From a virus, in the IMG/VR virus record IMGVR_UViG_3300020455_000043, positions 1-35,502 of that record: a stretch of 35,502 nucleotides of DNA. One strand, 5' to 3'. The notes beneath the pieces were generated by a model, which searched no databases, was not told the origin of the DNA, and was given only the letters and a program-made list of their open reading frames with translations. Each line of letters starts with the position of its first letter. The first letter of the stretch is position 1. Made by a program: the position numbers and the translations under genes. Positions 6,745 to 13,887 of this stretch are shown piece by piece.

Positions 6745-7956
6745 TTACAACCATCCTTCATATTCAGGAATAACATCAGTTATTTTTTGTTTTCTAATTG
6801 GGTCATATGTGTTAATTTTTGTTTTAAATGCTTCCCAATTTGTGTATTCGTTACCCGGGTTAACTGTTTTTATATGATTGTAGATACCGTCCCAGGGCCT
6901 TTCATAACAAAGATTTTGCCAATTTGGTTGCCATTCTGCATCTATTTTGTTTAGCAGTTGTTTCTTTAGTTCCTGAGGCATGTTAGTTACACAAGAACCA
7001 CTGTCATAAACAATATTCAACCAAAGCATTACTTCACCTTTAAATTCACGTTCGTAATATTCAAAACTACGCATCAAATCCCATACACTATAATTACTAA
7101 CACTGTAGCTGATTTTAGGTCTAAAGCCATGATCCCAAACAAAACGTTTTAGTGTATCTTCAAACACACTCCATTTGCCTGGATATCTTGCATATTCAAA
7201 CGTAGGTCCAACTCCATCAGCACTGAATAAAAAATGTACTAATTTAAAATGGGGCCATATATTTTTTAATGCATGTTTTGGATAAACACTACCATTTGTA
7301 GCATAGTTCAATGAAATATTTTGTGCATATCCTTTTTCAACAATTTTTTCTAAAAATTTAAATTGTTGTTTAATTAAGAAAGGTTCTCCTCCATACAAAT
7401 CAATTTGATCAATATGAGGCAAAAACATTTCTAATGTTTTCCAATATTCTTCACTTTCATACCATTTGAAGTTTATATTATCTTTTTTAAAAACGTCTGT
7501 AAATCCTGCTTGTCGCATATCGTCTACCCAACGACTACTACTCCAAACATTGCAAATTCTACAAGCAAGGTTACATAGATTGCCCAATTTTAAGTCTAGA
7601 TATCTGTGTGTAAATCTATTTTGATCAATCATCAATCCTTGCTCAGCATACTTAAGATTTTCTCTCATACGTCTTGTTACATTACCATCAGCTTCTTCTT
7701 TATAACATTCTTCACAACCTCTAATAGGTTTGTCATCAAGTGCCCGTTGCCGCATTTCAACTGCGTCTTTGCTGTTTACAATGTCATTGATATTGTGTGT
7801 GGACACATTAAAAGGTGAACCATTTTCGTCTTTATAAACAGTCCTACTCACACAACAAGGTGCAACATGTCCGTATGTTTTGATTTCATAATGAAGGAAA
7901 GGTAAAGCACAAAAATGTTTAGTTTGAGGCTTTTTTACATCTTTATCTGTTTGCAT
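6745..7956 (-). CDS. Radical SAM protein, twitch/SPASM type
   Basis: 403 residues from the ATG at 7956; an ATG-less extension into the upstream gene is not used. The radical-SAM cluster motif CNLACRIC is at 128-135 (Cys128, 132, 135), followed by YGGEPFL for SAM binding. Extra cysteines before the core (FCALPF at 16, APCCVSR at 34-35, GCEECY at 81-84) fit an auxiliary Fe-S cluster of the twitch/SPASM kind placed N-terminally. Such proteins occur in marine phages; those in bacteria modify peptides or small molecules. No precursor peptide gene is evident next to it. The 361-aa gene ends 16 nt upstream, so the two are probably co-translated and may work together. Substrate unknown. Confidence 0.85.
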   Translation of the reverse strand: MQTDKDVKKPQTKHFCALPFLHYEIKTYGHVAPCCVSRTVYKDENGSPFNVSTHNINDIVNSKDAVEMRQRALDDKPIRGCEECYKEEADGNVTRRMRENLKYAEQGLMIDQNRFTHRYLDLKLGNLCNLACRICNVWSSSRWVDDMRQAGFTDVFKKDNINFKWYESEEYWKTLEMFLPHIDQIDLYGGEPFLIKQQFKFLEKIVEKGYAQNISLNYATNGSVYPKHALKNIWPHFKLVHFLFSADGVGPTFEYARYPGKWSVFEDTLKRFVWDHGFRPKISYSVSNYSVWDLMRSFEYYEREFKGEVMLWLNIVYDSGSCVTNMPQELKKQLLNKIDAEWQPNWQNLCYERPWDGIYNHIKTVNPGNEYTNWEAFKTKINTYDPIRKQKITDVIPEYEGWL

Positions 7957-7972
7957 GTTAATATTTAACAGT

Positions 7973-9058
7973 CTAAAATAAGTTGCGAGAAAACTTATAT
8001 TTTTTCTGAAAAGATTCTTGATATTGATCAATCCAAGATTGACCAAATATCTTACTCGCTATTGTATTTGACTGTTCATCGAGAAGTGTAATTTTATACA
8101 AGTCACTGTAAGGTTGTATATCATCATGAATATCGACTACAGCCTTATCACCGAAGTTTGTTTTATCCATTTTTGCTAACACACAATGTCCTAAAGCATT
8201 TGTCTTATCATTAATATCAACATTATTAGTTGTACACCACTGTTTATAATCTTCCCAATCTACATGCGGGTAACTGTTGAAAACCACATCAAATTCTCCT
8301 GACAGGAATTTGTTTGGACTTAACTGGTCCATTGGAATATTGCTGTCATTTGAAGTGTAAGTTTGTAGAATTGTTTTTCCAGTCTGTGGATAATGCAAGA
8401 CAACATCTCCAAATTCTCTATCTTCCATTTTAAATTCATCGTAGTCGCCATCATCTATATCCAATAGGTATTTTGCTTCTGGTCTTATACATACTACTAA
8501 ACCACTTTGTGGATAATACTTTTCTCCCCAAGACTCATACTTGTCTGATTTATCTCCAGGATTAAGATGTCCTTCTATTTCATGACATAGAAGATTTAGT
8601 TGCCAAATACTATTAACTATTCCTTGCATTTTTTCACCTGGCATATATTGTTGCATCCAAGTTGTTTCATTATTTTTGTTTTCTAAGTCTAAACTTAATA
8701 ATTCAAAATGCCTATGTATTTCATTTAGTTGTGGTTGATCAACTGTATTGTGGTCAAAATGCATATTAATTGTATAATCAAATCCATCTATACTTGTAAA
8801 AATGTTATCCAAATATTCAATATGCCAATTTAACTCTTTACACAACCACTCCTTTGTTCTTGAATGTGGAGTTAGGTCATAGTCCCAACCGTGATTTATA
8901 AAATCTTTTTGTATCCATGAATCATTGTTGTTTAAAAAATCTACATGTAATTTTTCAGCCCATTTTTGAACAAATTTATTTGGTTGAATATTAAAGTACA
9001 ATTCTAGTAATTCATCAGTTGCTAGATTACGCATGGTCAAATTTAATTTACTATACAC
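7973..9058 (-). CDS. Conserved unknown protein, 361 aa, partner of the radical SAM gene
   Basis: No family is recognised with certainty. A GTG at 9058 overlaps the rpiB stop (TAGTG) and has AGGA 8 nt upstream; an ATG at 9034 is the alternative. The protein is rich in Asp, Asn, Trp and aromatic residues. Histidine-rich patches occur in the middle (MHFDHN, EIHRHFE, CHEIEGHLNPG) and a later EFGDVVLHYPQTGKT segment follows an acidic LLDIDDGDYDEF. This pattern could be a double-stranded beta-helix metal enzyme (2-oxoglutarate oxygenase-like), but a clear HxD...H...R set cannot be assigned, so this remains a guess. It is tightly linked to rpiB before it and the radical SAM gene after it. Confidence 0.6.
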   Translation of the reverse strand: MYSKLNLTMRNLATDELLELYFNIQPNKFVQKWAEKLHVDFLNNNDSWIQKDFINHGWDYDLTPHSRTKEWLCKELNWHIEYLDNIFTSIDGFDYTINMHFDHNTVDQPQLNEIHRHFELLSLDLENKNNETTWMQQYMPGEKMQGIVNSIWQLNLLCHEIEGHLNPGDKSDKYESWGEKYYPQSGLVVCIRPEAKYLLDIDDGDYDEFKMEDREFGDVVLHYPQTGKTILQTYTSNDSNIPMDQLSPNKFLSGEFDVVFNSYPHVDWEDYKQWCTTNNVDINDKTNALGHCVLAKMDKTNFGDKAVVDIHDDIQPYSDLYKITLLDEQSNTIASKIFGQSWIDQYQESFQKKYKFSRNLF

Positions 9059-9480
9059 TAAAATTTTCCTATTCTTTTTTCGTGTCTCCCACCTTCAAAT
9101 TCTGTAGTAAGAAATGCATCTACTATGTTCGTTATCCATGCATGGTCTGTGACTCTAGCACCCAAACACAATACATTTGCATTATTATGTTTCCTAGTTA
9201 GAACGGCAGTTTGAGTATCTTTACAAAGTCCGGCGCGAATCTTTGGATTTCTATTCGCCGCCATACTCATGCCAATTCCTGTGCCACAAACAAGGATACC
9301 AAAATCTGCACCGCCATCTGCTACAAGTTCACATACGTCTTTAGCATAGTCAGGATAATCACAACTCTCTTCGCTATCACACCCCCAATCTCTAACATTG
9401 TGTCCTTGTTCTAACAACCATTCACTGATTGCTTCTTTTACTTTGTAACCTCCGTGGTCACTTGCTACTGTTACTATCAT
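9058..9480 (-). CDS. rpiB: Ribose-5-phosphate isomerase B (RpiB/LacAB family)
   Basis: 140 residues, full length for the family. RpiB interconverts ribose 5-phosphate and ribulose 5-phosphate in the non-oxidative pentose phosphate pathway. Visible landmarks: ASDHGGY at 6-12 (substrate-binding Asp8-His9), the catalytic cysteine in ILVCGTGIGMSMAANR (Cys65), KHNNANVL (His98) and GGRHEKRI near the C-terminus. All key residues of an active enzyme seem to be present. It starts with an ATGA overlap on uvsY and runs into the next gene by TAGTG, so it is translated with the recombination genes. An auxiliary metabolic gene supplying ribose for nucleotide synthesis is the natural reading. Confidence 0.9.
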   Translation of the reverse strand: MIVTVASDHGGYKVKEAISEWLLEQGHNVRDWGCDSEESCDYPDYAKDVCELVADGGADFGILVCGTGIGMSMAANRNPKIRAGLCKDTQTAVLTRKHNNANVLCLGARVTDHAWITNIVDAFLTTEFEGGRHEKRIGKF

Positions 9481-9932
9481 AAACTTACATCCTCTAATCC
9501 AGCCGCTCTGAGCTTTACAATATTGTTTATCTGAAATTGCTTTGCATCAATAGCTTTTATCAATCCCATAAACTTATTTCGGATTAGTGCTACTTCATTA
9601 ATGATGTGTTGTTGGTCAATTACTTCTTGTTCACCTTCAGCATACTTGTCAGCATCTCTACTTGATAATGCTTTATTGTATCCTTCAAGATATTTTTTGT
9701 AATGCCCTGTTTTTATCTTACGCATCTCTATATTGAGATACTCAAGTATAGCTTCTAGTTCTTGCAATTGATTAAAACGATATTCAACTATACCAGGCAT
9801 GTCACGTGAATGTTTTTCCACATTGCCTTTGAGTCCACAATCTAATCTTGCTTCGTCTAGTTGTTGTTCGAAATGTTCAATTGCAGGAACTATATTAGCC
9901 ATATCCTGTCTAACTTTACTATACCAGGTCAT
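9477..9932 (-). CDS. uvsY: UvsY-like recombination mediator
   Basis: 151 residues, slightly longer than T4 UvsY (137). UvsY loads UvsX recombinase on gp32-covered single-stranded DNA. The helical pattern and the stretch DADKYAEGEQEVIDQQHIIN followed by EVALIRNKFMGLIKAIDAK and KLRAAGLED match the marine T4-type UvsY family. Position supports this: it lies downstream of uvsX in the same transcript, separated only by a small acidic gene. The ATG immediately follows the TAA of that gene, and the stop overlaps rpiB by 4 nt (ATGA). Confidence 0.82.
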   Translation of the reverse strand: MTWYSKVRQDMANIVPAIEHFEQQLDEARLDCGLKGNVEKHSRDMPGIVEYRFNQLQELEAILEYLNIEMRKIKTGHYKKYLEGYNKALSSRDADKYAEGEQEVIDQQHIINEVALIRNKFMGLIKAIDAKQFQINNIVKLRAAGLEDVSL

Positions 9933-10187
9933 TTACCAATCATCATCTGAATCAGAGTCGTAATCATCATAAACTTCACTATCATAATAGTTGTCTCTGA
10001 GTACTCTGTCAAGGGTTGAATCATTCCCAAACCATTCATCGCATACTTCACTCAAGTCACAGATATTTTCATTTATAACTGCTAGAAACTTTTCGCATGC
10101 CAATTCTTTGTCTTTGGGATTTATATATGTTTTAAGAGATAGCCACATATCAATGTATGTGGTTATTTCCTCATCACTCATTTTCAT
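9933..10187 (-). CDS. Small acidic protein between uvsX and uvsY, 84 aa
   Basis: Not recognised. The start is placed at the ATG at 10187, which has AGGAAG 9 nt upstream; ATG at 10181 is also possible, and both overlap the end of uvsX. The first part is helical (MSDEEITTYIDMWLSLKTYI), and a strongly acidic tail closes it (YDDYDSDSDDDW). Acidic tails of this kind in phage replication proteins often mimic DNA or bind partners, as in the C-terminus of gp32. Since gp32 here lacks a long acidic tail, this protein could supply that interaction, but that is a guess from position and charge only. Confidence 0.7.
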   Translation of the reverse strand: MKMSDEEITTYIDMWLSLKTYINPKDKELACEKFLAVINENICDLSEVCDEWFGNDSTLDRVLRDNYYDSEVYDDYDSDSDDDW

Positions 10188-11283
10188 TAATAGGTTCTTC
10201 CTCAAGTGTTTCTAGTACTTCTGGTTCCTGGATATTTAGTTCAGGAAGGTCTTTTTGCCCCCATTCGGTCATAATAGTATCCAAGCAACCGTCTGTATTA
10301 GATTCCCATGCTTTCCTAAATTGTGTGTTTACTTCACCAGTAACTTGACTCTTATATTCTAAACGATTACCAGTTTTCTTAAGAAGTTCTAATTTCTCAC
10401 ACAAATCAACAAATCCACTGTATGGATTCATGCCTGTTTCATAAGGAATTTTGATCTGTACACTTTCGAAAGGTTTAGCAAAACGTGTTTTCATTACTTT
10501 ACACGCCGCCCTAATACCACGAATATCAGTAACTTTGTTACCGTCTTCGTCTTCTTTGAGTTTTAATTTACGCATAGCAACAACAATACTTGATGCATAG
10601 ATAAAGCCTTGTCCACCTGATATTTTATCATCAGGGTCAAACATATCTTGCGAAGCATATGTGTGGTTAGTTGCTACTAGTCCTACGTTGTAGTCACCAA
10701 ACATGTTTACACAGTTTCTTACAAGTGCAGTAAGTGCCTTGGGCTTACGACCTAAGTCACCTTTCATATCACCTTTTTGAAACTGATCAATGTCAGTGGG
10801 TGTAAGCATCATACCCAAACTGTCAATTACAAACAGTACTTTAGGTCGATCCTCTTCTTCTTTGTCAGCATAGTTAGCTTTGTAGTCTTTCATAAATTCA
10901 CTGATAACTTTAGCAACTTCATCAATCATTGCTACGTTTAGTTTTAACAATGAATTTTCACTAGTATCTACATCTAATGCTTTGAGCCATTGTTCATCTA
11001 ATGCGTTTTCGCTGTCAATCAATACACAAAAGATACCTTGCTTTTGTGCTTCTCTAATTAGGTTACCACTGCAAATAAAACTTTTACCTGCACCTGATTC
11101 TCCTGCAAATACTGTTACTTTGCCAAGAGGTACACCTTTATTAAAGTCACCACTAATTAGTTTGTTTAGTGTATAATTACCTGTAGAGATCCATGTGTCG
11201 GGGTCTCTAAATCCGCTACTGAGTCCAGGTACACTCTTTGTAATACTTTTGCGGAATTTACTTACATCAAAAGGTTTTGCCAT
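10174..11283 (-). CDS. uvsX: UvsX recombinase (RecA-like)
   Basis: 369 residues (T4: 391). UvsX forms filaments on single-stranded DNA and drives strand exchange for recombination-dependent replication. Walker A GESGAGKS lies at about 61-68, Walker B VLFVIDSLG near 147-155, and a loop region with TNHTYASQDMFDPDDKISGG resembles RecA L2 and its flanks. The acidic C-terminus (PEVLETLEEEPINENE) matches the T4 protein. A TTG at 11295 would extend it by four residues, but GGAG is positioned for the ATG at 11283. It lies 58 nt after gp32, with a GGCG/CGCC hairpin between them and no separate promoter seen, so it is likely read from the gp32 promoter. Confidence 0.95.
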   Translation of the reverse strand: MAKPFDVSKFRKSITKSVPGLSSGFRDPDTWISTGNYTLNKLISGDFNKGVPLGKVTVFAGESGAGKSFICSGNLIREAQKQGIFCVLIDSENALDEQWLKALDVDTSENSLLKLNVAMIDEVAKVISEFMKDYKANYADKEEEDRPKVLFVIDSLGMMLTPTDIDQFQKGDMKGDLGRKPKALTALVRNCVNMFGDYNVGLVATNHTYASQDMFDPDDKISGGQGFIYASSIVVAMRKLKLKEDEDGNKVTDIRGIRAACKVMKTRFAKPFESVQIKIPYETGMNPYSGFVDLCEKLELLKKTGNRLEYKSQVTGEVNTQFRKAWESNTDGCLDTIMTEWGQKDLPELNIQEPEVLETLEEEPINENE

Positions 11284-11341
11284 AGTTTTCTCCAAAAAGC
11301 CAGAGTAGGCGACCGTAGCCGCCCACTACATTGTTTATCTA

Positions 11342-12388
11342 TTAGTTGCTACGATTTCTTATCGCCGCCAAAATATCCTGAGCACTTGGCTTTGCTCCGC
11401 CTTCTGCTGGAGCAGTTGCCGCTACTGCTTCTGCTACTTGTTCCTGTTTCTCAGGTGGAGTAACGGGAGCCGGTGCAGGAGCCGGTGCTGGTGCCGGAGC
11501 CGGTGTTGCTTCTGCTACTGGAGCAGTTGGAGCCGGTGTTGGCGTTGGTGCTGGAGCAGAACTACTGCCTTTAGGAGCACTATTCGAAGTGTCAATTTGT
11601 ACACCAGCAGGGCGATAATAGTTACCCCAAAGCTCTGGATCATACATTTGACCATCTACACTGGCTTCGAACATTTTGCCAATAACACCAAGTTCTTCTT
11701 CATTTGGTTGCTTTGGAAGATAATCATTGAGAGTATACAATCCATGTGTATCAATAGCCGCTCTCTCATTGCTATCCAGACTACGTTCTCTTCGTGCCCA
11801 GCTAGATGTTGAATAGTCAGCATACTGACCTTTAGTTGTCTTAGTAAGACGGAAGTCAGTACCTTGCTCAGTATCTGTTGGAAGTTCAACGAAATCACTA
11901 TCCATTAAAGCACCTTTAATAATATTAAAAATACTTGGGTTGATAATAAACCTACGAATTGGATTATCAGGTGTAGTATCTTCTTGTAAACTGCTTTCAG
12001 CTACAAATCCTTGGAAAACGTATGAACGTTTCTTCCAATACTTACGACCCATATCTTCTAATGCTGGATCTTTAAACCAAGGACGTACCTCAGCTAGTAC
12101 AGGACATGATCCTGTCGGTCCCCACATTTCGTTACATGGAACGTTCACTGTAACTGGTCGACTGTTTGAGTCACCTTTTACACCAGAGAATCCTAAACGA
12201 ATCATCTGACGTTCACGCCAAAAGTAAGTGTTGCTTGAATCACCATCTGGTAAAAAGCGTAGTACACTTGTTGAATTTTCTGGGATATTCCAAAAAGGGA
12301 AGATAGCGTTGTCGCCACCTGATTGTGAACTTGGTCCACGATTTTCTTGCTCTTGCAATTTTGCACGAATTTCTGCCAATGTTGCCAT
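11342..12388 (-). CDS. 32: gp32-like single-stranded DNA-binding protein
   Basis: 348 residues. The core (FPFWNIPENSTSVLRFLPDG, then YWKKRSYVFQGFV, then RRFIINPSIFNII) follows the gp32 OB-fold of T4-type phages; it coats single-stranded DNA and recruits UvsX/UvsY. In T4 zinc is held by His64, Cys77, Cys87 and Cys90. Here CNEMWGPTGSCPVL keeps two Cys (85 and 95) but has Leu in place of the third Cys, and no His is evident upstream, so the zinc site appears lost. The C-terminal region (about 260-330) is a Pro-Ala low-complexity linker ending in a helix, SAQDILAAIRNRSN, instead of the usual acidic tail. The ATG has AGGAG upstream and the gene has its own promoter. Confidence 0.92.
   Translation of the reverse strand: MATLAEIRAKLQEQENRGPSSQSGGDNAIFPFWNIPENSTSVLRFLPDGDSSNTYFWRERQMIRLGFSGVKGDSNSRPVTVNVPCNEMWGPTGSCPVLAEVRPWFKDPALEDMGRKYWKKRSYVFQGFVAESSLQEDTTPDNPIRRFIINPSIFNIIKGALMDSDFVELPTDTEQGTDFRLTKTTKGQYADYSTSSWARRERSLDSNERAAIDTHGLYTLNDYLPKQPNEEELGVIGKMFEASVDGQMYDPELWGNYYRPAGVQIDTSNSAPKGSSSAPAPTPTPAPTAPVAEATPAPAPAPAPAPAPVTPPEKQEQVAEAVAATAPAEGGAKPSAQDILAAIRNRSN
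11464..11545. repeat. Low-complexity Pro-Ala coding repeat
   Basis: Imperfect tandem copies of GGAGCCGGTGCT/GCC-like units encode the alternating Pro-Ala linker of gp32 (minus strand). The unit is 6 to 12 bp, and choice among GCC, GCA and GCT codons varies between copies. Prone to slippage, so length may differ among relatives. Confidence 0.7.
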
Positions 12389-12418
12389 AGTATTTCTCCT
12401 AAATTTTTGCCTATGTGT

Positions 12419-12471
12419 GTTGCATAATGCAACTGTTGCCTAAGTATGCCTCATGACTACTTATATAGTCA
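12419..12471 (-). promoter_or_regulatory. gp32 leader and start-site palindromes
   Basis: A 6-bp palindrome (12454-12459/12466-12471) covers the predicted transcription start, suggesting an operator. Downstream in the leader GCAAC-A-GTTGC and GTTGCAT-T-ATGCAAC share the middle GTTGC, so two hairpins compete. T4 gp32 represses its own translation through a leader structure; a similar role is plausible here. Confidence 0.45.
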
Positions 12472-12473
12472 TT

Positions 12474-12502
12474 AGTATATGTTATCTAAAGTTGGATGTC
12501 AA
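12474..12502 (-). promoter_or_regulatory. Sigma-70-type promoter of the gp32-uvsX-uvsY-rpiB operon
   Basis: TTGACA, 17-bp spacer, TATACT on the minus strand. The -35 overlaps the TGA stop of the 454-aa gene (12499-12501). Leader of about 80 nt to the gp32 ATG. Confidence 0.8.
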
Positions 12503-13863
12503 CTAAAAAGTTTGTCAAAATCATAATTTTTAAAATTACTTTCGAATGTTTCTTCCCAATCTTCTCTAACACTTGTATCTTCACTTGCTGTAGCTGTGAG
12601 TTTTTTGAATAAGGAGTTAAGTGCTTGTACTCCTGATATCATAATGGCTCGGTCTTTGACACGTTCCATTTCATCGCTCATTCTAGTCAGCAACTGACTT
12701 AACTGATCCTCACCTTTCTTTGCATAGTCAATGGAGTTACCTAAGTATTCCATAACTACTGCAATCTGATTTTCCTTAGGCATGTTTCCAAAACTGCTCA
12801 AGTTCATTGGATTCTCAGGATCAGATTTTACATTGATACCCTTGCGTAATGATACTGTATCCATTTTTTCAATAGTATCTGCAAGACTATCCATGGTCTC
12901 TTTTGCAAAGTCATCAGCTTCTTTGATTGCTTTCATCTCTTTAACTAATGCATTTACATACGGTAACGCTTCATCTAATGATTCATCAAATGTGCGTACT
13001 GTAAACTGATTACGAAGTTTGTTTCTATCTGTTTCGTTGATCTTTACTTCTTTTGATTCAAACTTCTCTTTTGTTTCATTGTAGCATTTACAACCTTTTA
13101 GTTTGTTAATGCCTTCTCTTAAACTGTTAATTCTGTTACTTACTGCTTCTACAATATCAGTAGTATCTTCGTTTACCAAGCCATTACGAAGACTGTATTT
13201 TTTGAACTCTTTTAGTTTTTTAAGTTCAATACATTGCTCACTAATATGTCTACCAAATTCATCATATGGATTACCGCCTTCTTTAACGTGACGTAACATA
13301 GCTCTGCCGCCTGCTAAGTTGTTGGTTTCCATTTTGTAACGTTCGCCGTCTGCACTTTCAATATAGATAGCACTAATATTTCTGCTTCTACTGCCACGCG
13401 ATTCTTCGTTAACTGGTTTTGTGTGTTTAATAATTAGTTTAGCATTTTCTAACTGCTGGTAACTGCTCTTGCTACTACCATATGCAGGACTAATGCCTTC
13501 TTGTACATCTTGTTTCATATCTCTAACCTTTTGTGCTTGGTAATCTTGGTCCTTGGGTGTAATTGATTTGGTAAAACTTTTTAATGTATATTCAATTACA
13601 TTTTGATTAGCTAGATTTTTTAATAATGCTAGTGTATCTTTAAATTCTTTAATATCTGTATTTTGATTAACACTTACACGAATTTCTCTTTTACTATCAG
13701 TCTCATCTAGATTAACCATACTACCTAAATCTGGAATATAAAAACGCCTAGCGGCTTGTGGATCAACTGTATTCTCACCTTCGTCGGTAAAAATTTTAAT
13801 TTTGTATCCATTACCTTTAAGAATTTTAAAGATATTTTCTGCTATAGTTTCGCCACTAATCAT
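12499..13863 (-). CDS. Conserved unknown protein, 454 aa
   Basis: Not recognised. It begins MISGETIAENIFKILKGNGY after AAAGGA and a late promoter (13881-13887). The N-terminal 100 residues look like an alpha/beta unit (KIKIFTDEGENTVDP, then IRVSVNQNTDIKEFKD). A central region holds NISAIYIESADGERYKM and NLAGGRAMLRHVKEGG. The C-terminal half is long helices (KLKEFKKYSLRNG, then RINSLREGINKLKGCKCY), indicating a rod or coiled-coil bundle. With a late promoter and a place directly after gp17, a virion or packaging-related role is likely. A CKC pair at about residue 260 is the only notable cysteine cluster. Confidence 0.7.
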   Translation of the reverse strand: MISGETIAENIFKILKGNGYKIKIFTDEGENTVDPQAARRFYIPDLGSMVNLDETDSKREIRVSVNQNTDIKEFKDTLALLKNLANQNVIEYTLKSFTKSITPKDQDYQAQKVRDMKQDVQEGISPAYGSSKSSYQQLENAKLIIKHTKPVNEESRGSRSRNISAIYIESADGERYKMETNNLAGGRAMLRHVKEGGNPYDEFGRHISEQCIELKKLKEFKKYSLRNGLVNEDTTDIVEAVSNRINSLREGINKLKGCKCYNETKEKFESKEVKINETDRNKLRNQFTVRTFDESLDEALPYVNALVKEMKAIKEADDFAKETMDSLADTIEKMDTVSLRKGINVKSDPENPMNLSSFGNMPKENQIAVVMEYLGNSIDYAKKGEDQLSQLLTRMSDEMERVKDRAIMISGVQALNSLFKKLTATASEDTSVREDWEETFESNFKNYDFDKLFS

Positions 13864-13880
13864 ATTAGGTTCCTTTAATG

Positions 13881-13887
13881 TATTTAT
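13881..13887 (-). promoter_or_regulatory. T4-type late promoter before the 454-aa gene
   Basis: ATAAATA on the minus strand, containing the TAA stop of gp17 (13884-13886), 17 nt ahead of the ATG with AAAGGA between. Confidence 0.6.

Noticed and set aside
7957-8046. Longer N-terminus for the radical SAM protein
   Set aside because: Would overlap the 361-aa gene by 74 nt; family similarity begins only after the ATG at 7956.
7973-9058. Firm call as 2-oxoglutarate/Fe(II) oxygenase
   Set aside because: Several His patches are suggestive, but the HxD...H...R set cannot be aligned with confidence; kept as unknown.
11464-11545. Possible CRISPR-like or tandem regulatory repeat
   Set aside because: Explained by the Pro-Ala coding linker of gp32; units are irregular and without spacers. 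No CRISPR array is seen anywhere in the window.
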